Notes: a model not told the origin generated them from the letters alone. Positions 25,685 to 36,085 are shown, numbered from the stretch's first letter. The stretch: DNA of 61,623 bases from Phycisphaerales bacterium (GCA_905339235.1 CAJPFG010000020.1:1-61623); one strand, 5' to 3'. A program made the numbers and translations.

Positions 25685-26719
25685 GTGAATCCTGAGGATC
25701 CCAATCCCCGGACAGAATCCGGCACCGACCGGCCGCCGGAGGCCGATGCGTCGCTGTACCTTCACCCGCAGACGCTCGCGCGGCTCGCCAGTTTTGAACT
25801 GCGGGCGAAGTTGATCGTCGAAGGCCTCTCGGCGGGGCAGCACCGTTCGCCTTACAAAGGCTTGTCGGTGGAGTTCGCCCAGCACCGGCCGTACGTGGCG
25901 GGGGACGACCTGCGGCACCTGGACTGGAAGGTCTACGGCCGCACCGACAAACTGCACCTCAAGCAGCACCAGCAGGAGACCAGCCTGGACCTGGTGGTGC
26001 TCGTGGACTCCTCGGGATCGATGTTCTATGGCAGCCGGAGCTTTGAAGAGGCATCGGGCGAGGGGCGCACCCGGAGCGTCGATGGACGGGCGCACTGGAG
26101 TAAGTACGACCATGCGACGGCGCTCGCGGCCGCGATTGCGTACATCACCCTGCAACAGCGCGATCGCGTGGGCGTGGTGGTGTTCGCGGACGAGATCCGC
26201 GCGCAGGTGCGGCGTTCGAGCAGCCAGGGGACGTGGCGGCAGATCGTGGGGGCGCTGAACCAGCACCCGATCAACCCCGCGGAGCGGGGCCGCCCGACCA
26301 GCCTCACCCGCGTGGTTGACCAGGTCCTGGGCAAGGTCACCAACCGGTCGATCGTGGTGATCGCCAGCGATCTTTTCATGGACATCGAAGACATCCGGGA
26401 AGCGTTGGCGCGGCTGAGGCACGCCGGGCACGACGTGATCGTGTTCCAGGTGCTCGACAGGGCGGAGGAAGAGTTCGCGTTCACGGACGCGGCCCCGTTC
26501 GTGGGGCTGGAGGGGGAGGCGGCGCTGCGGGTCGATCCTCGTTCGCTGCGAAAGGCGTACCTTGACGTGTTCGAGAAGCATCGTGCCGAGGTGGAGCGGC
26601 TGATTCTGGGGATGGGCTTTGATTACGCGAAGTTGAGCACGCACGACTGGCTGGGGCCGCCGCTGGCCGCGTTCGTGGCGCGCCGCACGGCGAGGATCAA
26701 GCGGAGCAAGTACGCGTAG
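25685..26719 (+). CDS. DUF58 domain protein (VWA-like)
   Basis: 344 residues from the GTG at 25685. The family core is present: the SGQHRSPYKGLSVEFAQHRPY segment is here as GQHRSPYKGLSVEFAQHRPY, then DDLRHLDWKVYGRTDKLHLK. A MIDAS-type metal loop follows (VDSSGSM) and the strand SIVVIASDLFMD. DUF58 proteins usually sit beside a MoxR ATPase and VWA proteins, as in Bat operons. No MoxR gene is in view. It follows the lipoprotein by 45 bases and precedes the BatA-like gene. Confidence 0.92.
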   Translation: MNPEDPNPRTESGTDRPPEADASLYLHPQTLARLASFELRAKLIVEGLSAGQHRSPYKGLSVEFAQHRPYVAGDDLRHLDWKVYGRTDKLHLKQHQQETSLDLVVLVDSSGSMFYGSRSFEEASGEGRTRSVDGRAHWSKYDHATALAAAIAYITLQQRDRVGVVVFADEIRAQVRRSSSQGTWRQIVGALNQHPINPAERGRPTSLTRVVDQVLGKVTNRSIVVIASDLFMDIEDIREALARLRHAGHDVIVFQVLDRAEEEFAFTDAAPFVGLEGEAALRVDPRSLRKAYLDVFEKHRAEVERLILGMGFDYAKLSTHDWLGPPLAAFVARRTARIKRSKYA

Positions 26720-26743
26720 TAGTGATTGGAACACCGCCTCGGA

Positions 26744-29053
26744 ATGACGCTGCTTAACCCCATCCTCGCCTGGACCGGAATCGCGTGCATTGCGATTCCC
26801 ATTCTGATTCATATCCTGATGCGCCGGCGGCGTCGCCCGGTGGAGTGGGGCGCCATGAAGTTCCTGCTGGAGGCCTACCGGCGGCAGCGCCGGCGGATGA
26901 ACCTCGAGCAGTTGCTCCTGCTGGGCTCGCGGTGCCTGCTGGTGGCCCTGCTCGCATTGGCGCTGGGAAAGCCGGTGCTGGGAGCGCTGGGCGCGGCGAT
27001 CCGGAGCGGGCCGCAGACGCTGTTCATTTTGATCGACAACGGCATGACCAGTTCGGCGGTGGGCGCGGACGGCCAGAGTTCTCTGGACCGGTCGCGAAAG
27101 CACGCGCTGGCGGCGCTCGACAGGCTCGACGCGTCGCGGGGCGACCGCGCCGCGCTGGTGACTCTTGCTGCCCCGCCCGACGCGGTGATCCTGCCGCCGA
27201 CGCCGGAGTTGGGCGCGCTCAAGAACATCATCGCGGACCTGACGCCCGGGGCGGGCCGCGCTGATCTTTCCGAAGGCCTGTCACGCATCGGCGAGGACCT
27301 GGCCAAGGTCGAGTCCGTTGGGGCCACCGTGCTGCTGCTGAGCGAGTTTCGGACCGGCGCCATGGACGCTTCCGGCACGCTCTCCTCCCTGTCTCACGAC
27401 CCCGGGCGGGTGACTCTGCTGGTGCAGGCGCCGGCCCGTGAATCGCTGGACAACATCTCGGTCGTGTCGCTCGAACCGCTCCGGCAGGTTCTCCTCACCG
27501 GGGCCGCGGACGAGAATGGACGAGCCGCGGCGACTTTTCGCGTCGGGCTTCGCCGGCACGGCCCGGGCACAGGCGCGACGGGCTCCTCGAAGGTGCAGGT
27601 GCGGGTGGGTTCGACGGGTGCGACCGATCCCGCGGGACGCGGCGAGAGTGTGCTGTCGTGGTCGCCGGGGCAGAGCGAAGGAAGTGTGCTGGTCACGATC
27701 GAACTGCCGGCCAAGGCCGCGGCCGTCGGCCGCCTGATCGCGCAGGCCGAAATCGACCGCGACGCGATCGCCGCCGACAACACGTTGCGGAGGCCGGTGG
27801 ACACTCGAGACCGGCTGGAGGTCGCGCTGCTGGCTACCGGCGTCACGACGGGGCACGGCTCGATCGACAGTTACTCGCCGGGCGACTGGCTCGCCCTCTC
27901 CCTTTCGCCCGAATCGGATCTCAGCGTGCGGCGGGGGCAGGCGGGCGAGTTGCGGCTGAGCGTGTTCGATCCCACCCGCGCCAACGTCCCCGCGAGCACC
28001 GGCGTGGCGCTGGCCGACGCCGATGCGATCGTGATCCCCAATCCGGATCTGCTCGACGCCGCGGCGTGGACCGCGGTGCAGGCCGCCTCGCAGCGCGGCG
28101 TGCTGGTGCTGGTGTTCGCGCCGCCCGGGGTTGAGACGCACCTGTGGGCGGATTCGTTCGTGAACGCCGCGGGCCTGGATTGGACGATCGCCCGCAGCGC
28201 CATCGACCTGCCCGCGAAAGCACGCATCGGGATGGAACGCACGCCGAGCCCGGACATGGACCTGCTGTCGTTCGTGTCCGGCGAACTCACCGAACTCATC
28301 AAGCCCGTCACGGTCTCGCGGGTGCTGCCGGTGGAGGGTCGCGCGGATTCGCTCCAGCCGCTTCTCTCGCTCGAAGACGGAACTCCGCTGGTGATTGTCG
28401 CGCCGCCCGGCGCTCGGGAGGGCGGCAGGCCCCGCGGGCCGGTTGTGTTCGTGGCGGCCGCGGCCGATCTTGCGTGGACTGACCTGCCCACCAAGCCGCT
28501 GATGGTTCCGCTGATCCAGGAACTCATTCGCCAGGGGGTGGGACGGGGCGGCGGGGCTCGCACCGCGCTCGCGGGCGTGCCGATGGTGCTTCCGACCGGC
28601 GCGTCGGATCTGGTCCGCGTGAAGGACGCTTCGCCGGCGGACCCGAACTCTCCGGACGCTTCGAGGATCGACGCGGCGGGCCGTCCGGCGCCTCCGATCC
28701 GCGGCACGGGCGTGTACGCGGTGCGGGGCGGGGGCGGTTCGACGCTGGGCCTGCTGTGCATCAACGCCGATCCCGCGGCCGGCGCCACCGACTCGCGTCC
28801 CCGGGAGGAGGTTGCTCGATGGATCGCGCCGCTGGGCCCCGAGCCGCGCTGGCTCGACGGGACGGACGCCGCGCCGCAGGGAGCCGGAGGGGCTGCGGAA
28901 GATACGGACCTGCCGCCGATCAGCGTCCCTCTGCTGGCGGGTGCGCTGGCGCTCGCGGTGCTCGAGGCTTTTCTGGGACGATGGTTCAGCCACGCGAAGG
29001 CCGAGGACGGCGCCGGCGCGGCGCCCATGGATGAGGTGCGAAAGGCCGCATGA
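26744..29053 (+). CDS. BatA-like membrane protein with N-terminal aerotolerance-type domain
   Basis: 769 residues from the ATG at 26744; a TTG at 26726 is an alternative, but the family begins MT-x-LNP. The N-terminal two-helix BatA module is clear (LLNPILAWTGIACIAIPILI, then RRRRRPVEWGAMKFLLEAYR, then LLLLGSRCLLVALLALALGK). The VWA region that follows has a degenerate MIDAS (IDNGMTSS in place of D-x-S-x-S), so metal binding may be lost. Beta-sandwich segments and a C-terminal membrane helix (near VPLLAGALALAVLEAFLG) complete it. Its last codons overlap the next gene's start (ATGA). Confidence 0.88.
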   Translation: MTLLNPILAWTGIACIAIPILIHILMRRRRRPVEWGAMKFLLEAYRRQRRRMNLEQLLLLGSRCLLVALLALALGKPVLGALGAAIRSGPQTLFILIDNGMTSSAVGADGQSSLDRSRKHALAALDRLDASRGDRAALVTLAAPPDAVILPPTPELGALKNIIADLTPGAGRADLSEGLSRIGEDLAKVESVGATVLLLSEFRTGAMDASGTLSSLSHDPGRVTLLVQAPARESLDNISVVSLEPLRQVLLTGAADENGRAAATFRVGLRRHGPGTGATGSSKVQVRVGSTGATDPAGRGESVLSWSPGQSEGSVLVTIELPAKAAAVGRLIAQAEIDRDAIAADNTLRRPVDTRDRLEVALLATGVTTGHGSIDSYSPGDWLALSLSPESDLSVRRGQAGELRLSVFDPTRANVPASTGVALADADAIVIPNPDLLDAAAWTAVQAASQRGVLVLVFAPPGVETHLWADSFVNAAGLDWTIARSAIDLPAKARIGMERTPSPDMDLLSFVSGELTELIKPVTVSRVLPVEGRADSLQPLLSLEDGTPLVIVAPPGAREGGRPRGPVVFVAAAADLAWTDLPTKPLMVPLIQELIRQGVGRGGGARTALAGVPMVLPTGASDLVRVKDASPADPNSPDASRIDAAGRPAPPIRGTGVYAVRGGGGSTLGLLCINADPAAGATDSRPREEVARWIAPLGPEPRWLDGTDAAPQGAGGAAEDTDLPPISVPLLAGALALAVLEAFLGRWFSHAKAEDGAGAAPMDEVRKAA

Positions 29054-31392
29054 GCGAGTGGATGGATGCCATCCTGGGGCTGAAGAAACTCTCGACGGGA
29101 GCGGCCGACGTGCAGGTGTCCTTCGGGTGGGCCCTCCCCGCGTGGGCGTGGGCCCTCATGATCGCCGGCGCATTCGTGCTCGCGGGAGTGACCTACTCGC
29201 GGCTGCTGGGACCCCGCCTGGCGCGCTGGGCCCTGGCGATTGTCCGCGCCACGCTGCTCGTGCTGATCGCGCTGCTGCTCTGCCAGCCTCGCCTGACCCG
29301 CCAGAGTGAACGCGTCGAACGCGACTGGGTGCTGGTGATGGCGGATCGATCCGCGTCGATGACCGTCGCCGACATCAAGCGGGCCGATACACGGGCTTCC
29401 CGCGAGACGCAACTCCGCGAGGCGCTGGACACGGCACGTCCCACGTTCGCCAGCATCGCCAAGACGCGCGGCTTGCTCTTTCTGGGCTTTGACGCGGGCG
29501 TGTTCGAACTGGCCGCGGAGCCCGAAACCGGCCCGGTGCTCGGTCCGGCCCGCGGGCAGCGAACGGCGATCGGGCAATCGCTCGACCAGGCGTTGCGGCG
29601 GGTCGCGGCGCGTCCGCTTGCGGGCATCGTTCTGCTCTCTGACGGACGATCTACCGACGCGGTGTCTCGCGCCACGATCCGCCAACTCGAGGCCCGCGGC
29701 GCGTCGGTCTTCGTCGTGCCGCTGGGAAGCCCCTCGCCCATGGTCGATCTCGCGGTCGCACGAGTCGATGCGCCCGGCGCGGCCTTCGCCGGCGACATCG
29801 TGCCGGTGGGCGTGCGCATCGACCGGTTGGGCGGCGATGGGCCCACCCGCGGGCGCGTGCAACTGGTGGACGAGGTGACCGGGCTGGTTCTTGACGATCA
29901 ACCCTTCGAAGCAACCGCCCCCTCCACGGAGTTGACGCTCACCTCGCGACCCGAGGCCGCGGCACGCGAAGCGTGGAGCGTGCGCGTCGTGCCCGAGACC
30001 CCGGACCTGACGGGAGAGAACAACTCGGCGCCGGTCCGGATCGAGGTCGTGGATCGGCCGATCCGCGCGGTGTACTTCGACGGCTACCCGCGCTGGGAAT
30101 ACCGGTATCTCAAGAACCTGCTCGTCCGCGAGGCTTCGATCCGATCCTCGACCCTGCTCCTGGCCGCGGACCGCAAGTACATCCAGGAGGGCACCGAGCC
30201 GCTGGCGAGCGTTCCGCGGACCGCCGTCGAATGGAACGAGATCGACGTGATCGTCCTGGGAGACGTCCGTCCCACGCTGTTCAGCGAGGACCAACTTCGC
30301 CAGATTCGCACGCTGATCGCCGAACGCGGTGCGGGCCTGTTGTGGGTGGGTGGCGCGGCGGCGACCCCCAACGCATGGCGCGGGACTGCGCTGGCCGATT
30401 TGCTGCCGTTCACGCTCGCGACCGATTCCGGGGAGAGCATCCAGTCGTGGGATGGACCGGTGCTTCTCAAGCCGGGCCCCGCCGCCGCGCGATTCGGCGT
30501 CATGCGGCTGGGCGACGGGGCGGACGCAACCTGGCCGGCTGCGCTCGCCTCGGCGGACCTGGGCTGGCCGCAGTTCCACTGGGCGCAGCGCATCCCGCCG
30601 GCGTCGCTGAAGCCCACGACCGAGGTGCTGGGCGTGGCGCAGCCATCGTTAGGCGAGCCGAGCGCGACGACCCCGCTCATCATGACGATGCGGTACGGCG
30701 CTGGGCGGGTTGCGTACGTCGGCACCGACGAGTCGTGGCGCTACCGATACGGGCGGGGCGAAACGCTCCCCGAGAGGTTGTGGATTCCGTTGATCCGACT
30801 GCTCGCGCGCGAGAGCCTCGGCCGGTCGGGAAAGCCCGCGATCCTGTCCGCGTCTCCGGAGCGCGCGCAGGAGGGCCAGCCGATCCAGGTGACCGTGCGC
30901 CTCATCGACCAGGCGCTCATCGAGCGCCGGCCGACCTCGGTCCGCGTGAATGTCATTCCGGAAGGCTTGGTGGCCCGCGGTACGGAACTGGTGCTGCGTC
31001 CCGAATCGCCGAGCGAAGACGGGGGGAGTGCTGGTGCGTTCTCGGCGACCTGGGTGCCGGCGCAGGCCGGGTCGTACCGCATCGAACCGGCCGATGCGCT
31101 GCTGGCCGGGCTTGACCTTGCGGCGCGCGTGGATGTGGCGCTGCCGGACGATGAACTCCGACTTCCGCAGACGAACCACCCGTATCTCGCGACTCTCGCA
31201 ACGGAGACCGGAGGGCAGATTCTGTCGCCCGAGCGATTGAGCGACCTACCCGATCTGCTCCCGAACAGACAACTTCGGCTCTTGGGCGCGCCCGAAACTG
31301 AGGACTTGTGGGACAAGCCGGTCATTTGGGCGGCCCTGATGCTGCTGATGGCTTTGGAGTGGATGGGTCGGCGGCTGATCAAGTTGGCGTGA
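29050..31392 (+). CDS. VWA plus glutamine-amidotransferase-like membrane protein
   Basis: 780 residues. Two membrane helices (about 28-50 and 57-76) precede a VWA domain with an intact metal loop (MADRSASM) and SDGRSTDAVSRATIRQL. A beta-rich linker leads to a class I glutamine-amidotransferase-like domain (RAVYFDGYPRWEYRYLKNLL, DVIVLGDVRP, LLWVGGAAATPNAW). The nucleophile Cys of active amidotransferases is not evident, as usual in this planctomycete group. A final membrane helix ends the protein. Start overlaps the BatA-like stop by 4 bases, indicating coupled translation. Confidence 0.85.
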   Translation: MSEWMDAILGLKKLSTGAADVQVSFGWALPAWAWALMIAGAFVLAGVTYSRLLGPRLARWALAIVRATLLVLIALLLCQPRLTRQSERVERDWVLVMADRSASMTVADIKRADTRASRETQLREALDTARPTFASIAKTRGLLFLGFDAGVFELAAEPETGPVLGPARGQRTAIGQSLDQALRRVAARPLAGIVLLSDGRSTDAVSRATIRQLEARGASVFVVPLGSPSPMVDLAVARVDAPGAAFAGDIVPVGVRIDRLGGDGPTRGRVQLVDEVTGLVLDDQPFEATAPSTELTLTSRPEAAAREAWSVRVVPETPDLTGENNSAPVRIEVVDRPIRAVYFDGYPRWEYRYLKNLLVREASIRSSTLLLAADRKYIQEGTEPLASVPRTAVEWNEIDVIVLGDVRPTLFSEDQLRQIRTLIAERGAGLLWVGGAAATPNAWRGTALADLLPFTLATDSGESIQSWDGPVLLKPGPAAARFGVMRLGDGADATWPAALASADLGWPQFHWAQRIPPASLKPTTEVLGVAQPSLGEPSATTPLIMTMRYGAGRVAYVGTDESWRYRYGRGETLPERLWIPLIRLLARESLGRSGKPAILSASPERAQEGQPIQVTVRLIDQALIERRPTSVRVNVIPEGLVARGTELVLRPESPSEDGGSAGAFSATWVPAQAGSYRIEPADALLAGLDLAARVDVALPDDELRLPQTNHPYLATLATETGGQILSPERLSDLPDLLPNRQLRLLGAPETEDLWDKPVIWAALMLLMALEWMGRRLIKLA

Positions 31393-31640
31393 GCGCCGGG
31401 AATCGAAAGCCGCTTTCCAAGCAGGCACCCACCCGATCGGACGGGGCCGGGCAGGCCCGAGAATGTCACGCCCCGGTCACGCCCGCACCCCTCAACCGGT
31501 TTTGGGCGTACATTGATGCGGGACGCGCGGAGAACTCCCTTGTCGATGGGTTTTGTCCGTGGGTTACGGTGGTCTTTCGCCGATTTCAGTAGTCGGCGGT
31601 GTGCGGCGCGAAACCCCTTCGACAGGAGGAGCGATCGGGC

Positions 31641-34600
31641 ATGATTGGCCCGGACCAGACGAGTTCTGCGAACACGGCGGGGCCTTCGGCGCCCGAGCGG
31701 TCACGCTCCGTCGATTTGATCGTGGCATCGCTGCGCCGGCTGCGCGGCACGGCGCGAGTTCAACTCGTGCTTCAGCGACTGGGCCTCATCGTCGCGTCGC
31801 TGCTGGCCGCCGCGCTGTTCATCGGGTTTCTCGACTACTGGCTGCGCCTTCCGATGGCGATGCGGCTGATCCTCTGGGCCTTCGGCATGTCGCTGGCGGC
31901 GCTGACGGCGTATCGGCGGGTGTTGCCCGCGGCCCGATTCTCACCGAGTCTCACAGAAGTAGCCTTGCGCGTCGAGCAATCCCCCGCGGGAAAGGCGGCG
32001 GGCCTGGAAGGGATGCTGGCCTCGGGCATCGAACTTGGCGCGGGAAAGACCTTTGACCGCGGCTTGCTCTCGGACGACCTGGGGCGGGGCGCTGTTTCCG
32101 AGGCCGCGCGGCGGTTCGGCAGGCTGCCTCGCCGGACCTCGCTGCTCGATTCGCGCCTGCTGTACCGCACGCTGGGCGCGTTGGTAGCGGTGGGCGCTCC
32201 GATCCTGGCGCTCAGCCTCGCCACGCCGGCACTCTCGAGGATCGGGTGGTCGCGCGTCGCGGCCCCGTGGAGCGGCGCGCAATGGCCCAAGCGAACCCAG
32301 GTCGTCGGGGCCGTACAACCCGTCGCGCACGCCGTGGGCACACCGTTTCCGCTTCGCGCCGTGGTTGCTCGCACCGGGCACCGCGAGGGAACCGCCGATG
32401 TCTCGGCGGTGTACCGGCTGGTTATCGACGGCCAGGCCGGGCCGAACCGCAGGGCCCTGCTGACCTCGCAAAACAAGCAGGCCACGGTGGAGCCACCCGG
32501 CGGGGCTCTCCCGGTCACGGGCGAGTTGTACGAGCGCCTGCTCGACACCGCGTCGCTGGTACCCGCAACCGGGCCGCGCCCCGCCAACGTGGTCCTTGAG
32601 TTTGCGTTCCACACCGCGGACGACGCCACCGACGTGTGGCGCGTGCTCCTGGTGGACCCGCCCGCCCTGCAGAGCGTTACCGCCGACGTCAGCCCGCCCG
32701 AATACGCGGGCGGCGTGCTCGCGGCCGACTCCGAAGTGGTCCGGGGCCTGCGCGATCTGGGAACGGGGCGCGACGAGCGCTCGATCCTCGGCCCCATTCT
32801 CGGCGGCTCGATGGTCCGTCTCGACTTCACGCTCAACAAGCCCGTCCCGGTCCCCGAGTCGCCCGAGGGACTCGACGAATGGGCCGCGCACGTGCTTCCC
32901 GGGCTCGATCGCGTCGAGGATCTCGCGGCGACGTTCGACGGGCCGCGCTGGTCGATCTCATTCCGGGCCACCCGCAGCACTCGCGTGCCGATTCGGCTGG
33001 TGGATTCGTTCGGAATCCCCGCGACGGAAGACGCGGTTCTTCGATTCGAGACCATCGAAGACCGATCCGCGAGCGTCGCGGTGGTGGAGCCTTCTTCGGA
33101 TGAATCGGTCCTGCCCACGGCGGTGTTGGACGTCGCGGGCGAAGGCCGGGACGACATCGCGCTCGCGTGGGTGACGCTCAAGTCTCAATCGGCCAGGCCT
33201 CCCGCCGGGTCGATCGGGGCGCCGCCCGAACCCTCGGACGACCTGACGGAAATCGCCAAGGGCGCTCCCGATGCAAACACCCGCGCCGCGCTCACGGTGG
33301 TCCGCGCGGAAACACGATTGGACTTGTCCCCGCTGTCGCTGGAGCCGGGAGACGAGATGTGGCTCACGGCGGAGGCGATGGACCTGCTGACCGCGGCGAC
33401 CCCCGGGCGTGGGCCGTCGGTCTCATCGAAGCGCCGGTTGCGCATCATCGCCGAGAGCGAGTTTGTGGAGCAGATCCGCGCCGAACTCACCGGCGTTCGC
33501 GAGGCCGCGAAGCGGCTGGAGGGCGAACAGGAGCGTCTCGCGAAGCGGCTGGCGGCGGCGAAGGCCGACCCCGCCGCCGCGGAAGCCCAGGCCGCCGGCC
33601 AGAGCGCCCTCGGCCAGCGGCTCTCGCCCATCGGCGACGTGCTTCGCCGGCTCACCAGCCGGGTCGAGCGGAATCAACTCCGCGACGAATCGCTGACCGG
33701 GATGCTCCGCGACGCGCAGGAGCACGTGAACGCGGCGGGGCGCGCGTCCGATCAGGCCGCGGCCCAACTCGGCACGCTGGCCTCGGAGGGCCTCTCGCCG
33801 GAGTCGCGCGATCAATCTCACCAACAAGCGGCGAGCGGTCAGAAGGAAGTCCAGGACGAACTGACGTCCCTGGCGAATCTCCTCGACCGGGGCCAGGATG
33901 TATGGGCGGTCCGTCGGCAACTCGAAAAACTGCTGACTGAGCAGCGCCAACTGCGCGCCCAGACCGAGGCGACGGGTGCGGAAACGCGCGGCCAGCGTCC
34001 CGAGAGCCTTTCGCAGGCCCAGGCCGAGGATCTCCAGCGTCTGGCTGGCCGGCAGCAGGAAGTCGCCCGGCGCGCCGACGCGATCGTCGACGCGCTGCTC
34101 CAGCGGGCGCAGCACATGCGGCAGGGGGACCCATCCCAGGCCGATTCGATGCAGGCCGCGGCCAACCGCGCCCAGCAGCAGCAACTGGGAGATTCCCAGC
34201 GTCGGGCCGCGGAGCAGATCGAAAAGAACCAGACGGCCGCCGCGGAAGAACTGCAGAAGAACGCGGAACAGGCGATCCAGGACGTGCTGGACGAACTCGA
34301 CCGCGTGGAGCAGCGTCGCGACGAGGCGCTCCGGCGCCTGCTCGCGGACCTGGTCGAGTCGATCGCGCAACTGGTCCGCCGCCAGGAGCAGGAACTCCTG
34401 CGGCTGGGCGAGGCGCTCGCGGGGAACGTGCCCGACAAACTCGACGCGGGGATGATCTCGCTCAATCAGAACACGCTGGGGGTCCTGGATACGGCGCAGG
34501 AGGAAGTGCGCGGCGCCGTCAAACTGCTCAGCCTTCTTTCCGCCGCCGCCGAGGCGCAGGGCGACGGCATCACGTCGATACGCGCCGACGAGTTCCCGGA

Positions 34601-35426
34601 GGCCCAGACGCAGGAGAATCTCAGCCTTTCCAGACTCCGTGATTCCCTGGAGGAGGCGCGTCGCCTGGAGGACCAGGCCGCGGAACGCGACGCTTCCAGA
34701 AAGCGCGCCGAACTGAAGAAGGCCTATTCCGAGGCTCTGGAGATCCAGGCGGCCATCAACGCCGACACCACGCCGCTTCTGGGCAAGGAACTCTCCCGCA
34801 AGGAGCGCGGCGAGGCTCGCGCGCTGGGCGACCAGCAACTGGCCCTCCGCGAGACGCTTTCCCAACTCCGCTCGAGCACCGAGGACCTCAACGAGGCGCT
34901 GGTGTTCCAGTACGCGCACCGGCGATTGGACGATTCCACGGCCAGGGCGTCCTCGTCCCTTCGCGAAGGCAAGACGCCCGCGTCCGTCGGGTTCGACCAG
35001 CAGGCCTCGCTCCGCACGCTCCAGGCCCTCGTGCAGGCTCTCACCGACCCGCCACGCAATGACGACTTCCGCGAGGAGGAGGGCGGCGACGGTGGGGGCG
35101 GCGGAGGCGGTGGTGGAAACAAGCCGCCGTTGATTCCACCGCTCGCGGAACTGAAACTGCTGCGCGCGATCCAGAACGAGGCCGCGGAACTCACGCGGCA
35201 ACTCGACGCCGACCGCGCGAGCATCCCGCCTTCGCAACTCGAGGCGCTCGTGCAGTTGCAGGGCGACCTCGCGGCGCGTGCCCGGGAACTGCTCGAAAAA
35301 CTCACCGAGAACAACAACGCACCGGGGGATGTCGGCCCGCCCGACGAGATGCCGCAGCCGAACCCGCCGCCCCCGCCGGACGAAGAACAACCGGGGGCCG
35401 CGAACCCCGGGGAGGATCCTCCGTGA
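31641..35426 (+). CDS. Large membrane protein with extended coiled coils, DUF4175-like
   Basis: 1261 residues. AGGAGGA at 31625-31631 favours the ATG at 31641. Two membrane helices lie near residues 44-65 and 70-90. A beta-rich region follows, then coiled coil from about 600 to 1080 (EQIRAELTGVREAAKRLEGE, QAAANRAQQQQLGDSQRRAA). A Gly run near 1150 and a helical C-terminus complete it, with a Pro-rich tail. I see no enzyme motif. The plan suggests a periplasmic or cytoplasmic strut within the cluster's complex. Gap 31393-31640 before it holds only a weak hairpin. Stop overlaps the next start (GTGA). Confidence 0.8.
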   Translation: MIGPDQTSSANTAGPSAPERSRSVDLIVASLRRLRGTARVQLVLQRLGLIVASLLAAALFIGFLDYWLRLPMAMRLILWAFGMSLAALTAYRRVLPAARFSPSLTEVALRVEQSPAGKAAGLEGMLASGIELGAGKTFDRGLLSDDLGRGAVSEAARRFGRLPRRTSLLDSRLLYRTLGALVAVGAPILALSLATPALSRIGWSRVAAPWSGAQWPKRTQVVGAVQPVAHAVGTPFPLRAVVARTGHREGTADVSAVYRLVIDGQAGPNRRALLTSQNKQATVEPPGGALPVTGELYERLLDTASLVPATGPRPANVVLEFAFHTADDATDVWRVLLVDPPALQSVTADVSPPEYAGGVLAADSEVVRGLRDLGTGRDERSILGPILGGSMVRLDFTLNKPVPVPESPEGLDEWAAHVLPGLDRVEDLAATFDGPRWSISFRATRSTRVPIRLVDSFGIPATEDAVLRFETIEDRSASVAVVEPSSDESVLPTAVLDVAGEGRDDIALAWVTLKSQSARPPAGSIGAPPEPSDDLTEIAKGAPDANTRAALTVVRAETRLDLSPLSLEPGDEMWLTAEAMDLLTAATPGRGPSVSSKRRLRIIAESEFVEQIRAELTGVREAAKRLEGEQERLAKRLAAAKADPAAAEAQAAGQSALGQRLSPIGDVLRRLTSRVERNQLRDESLTGMLRDAQEHVNAAGRASDQAAAQLGTLASEGLSPESRDQSHQQAASGQKEVQDELTSLANLLDRGQDVWAVRRQLEKLLTEQRQLRAQTEATGAETRGQRPESLSQAQAEDLQRLAGRQQEVARRADAIVDALLQRAQHMRQGDPSQADSMQAAANRAQQQQLGDSQRRAAEQIEKNQTAAAEELQKNAEQAIQDVLDELDRVEQRRDEALRRLLADLVESIAQLVRRQEQELLRLGEALAGNVPDKLDAGMISLNQNTLGVLDTAQEEVRGAVKLLSLLSAAAEAQGDGITSIRADEFPEAQTQENLSLSRLRDSLEEARRLEDQAAERDASRKRAELKKAYSEALEIQAAINADTTPLLGKELSRKERGEARALGDQQLALRETLSQLRSSTEDLNEALVFQYAHRRLDDSTARASSSLREGKTPASVGFDQQASLRTLQALVQALTDPPRNDDFREEEGGDGGGGGGGGGNKPPLIPPLAELKLLRAIQNEAAELTRQLDADRASIPPSQLEALVQLQGDLAARARELLEKLTENNNAPGDVGPPDEMPQPNPPPPPDEEQPGAANPGEDPP

Positions 35427-36085
35427 GAACGTGCGCGATTCTGGTGTTGTTGATGGCTTGCGGCACGGCCTCGGCCCAGGACGTGGCCCCTGCGTCACCG
35501 CCCGCGGACGCTCAGCCGGACCTGGATGAACTCCTGGGGCTGAAGAAGCCCGGCGAGGCCGCGCCCGCGACCCTTGACACCACCCGGACAGAACTGGACC
35601 GGCACCTGAAGCCCGAGGAAGTCACCGATGAGTTCGCCCAGGCCGTGGGGCTCATGGACGAATCGGCCCATCGCCTGGCCTCTGCCAAGGACACGGGGCT
35701 GGACACGCAGCGGCTCCAGAGCGATGCGCTCAAGCGGCTCGACAAGTTGATCGAAGAAGCGCAGCAGCGCGGCGGCCAGAAAAAGCAGAAGCAGAGACAA
35801 CAGCAGCAGCAACAGGACCAGCAGCAAGCGCAGAAGCAGTCTTCTCAGCAGCAATCCGACCCGCAACCGTCGAACCAGGCCGGAACCCCTCAGGTCGGGC
35901 AACAGTCCGGGGCGCTCACTCCCCCCCGCCCGGCCGAATCGGCGTCGTGGGGCAATCTCCCCGAGCACGTGCGACAGGCACTCACGGAAGGCCGCTCGGA
36001 CCGGTTCAGTTCGCTCTATCAGCAGATGACCGAGCAGTACTACAAGCGGCTTGCGGAAGAACCGCGACCCGGAGCACGCCGATGA
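35423..36085 (+). CDS. Exported Gln-rich protein, 220 aa
   Basis: Starts with a GTG overlapping the previous stop. A signal peptide ends at ASAQ (residue 19). Residues about 118-150 are a Gln/Lys-rich low-complexity segment (KQKQRQQQQQQDQQQAQKQS). The C-terminal 60 residues are ordered and helical (WGNLPEHVRQALTEGRSDRF, MTEQYYKRLAEE). It has no family I recognise. Position and coupling link it to the large coiled-coil protein. Confidence 0.75.
   Translation: MRTCAILVLLMACGTASAQDVAPASPPADAQPDLDELLGLKKPGEAAPATLDTTRTELDRHLKPEEVTDEFAQAVGLMDESAHRLASAKDTGLDTQRLQSDALKRLDKLIEEAQQRGGQKKQKQRQQQQQQDQQQAQKQSSQQQSDPQPSNQAGTPQVGQQSGALTPPRPAESASWGNLPEHVRQALTEGRSDRFSSLYQQMTEQYYKRLAEEPRPGARR

Noticed and set aside
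27871..30579. 902-aa minus-strand frame across the BatA-like and VWA genes
   Set aside because: His/Arg/Pro-rich shadow frame over two well-supported genes.
31578..31598. Hairpin CGCCGA...TCGGCG upstream of the 1261-aa gene
   Set aside because: Only a 6-bp stem and no T-tract; insufficient to call a terminator or riboswitch.
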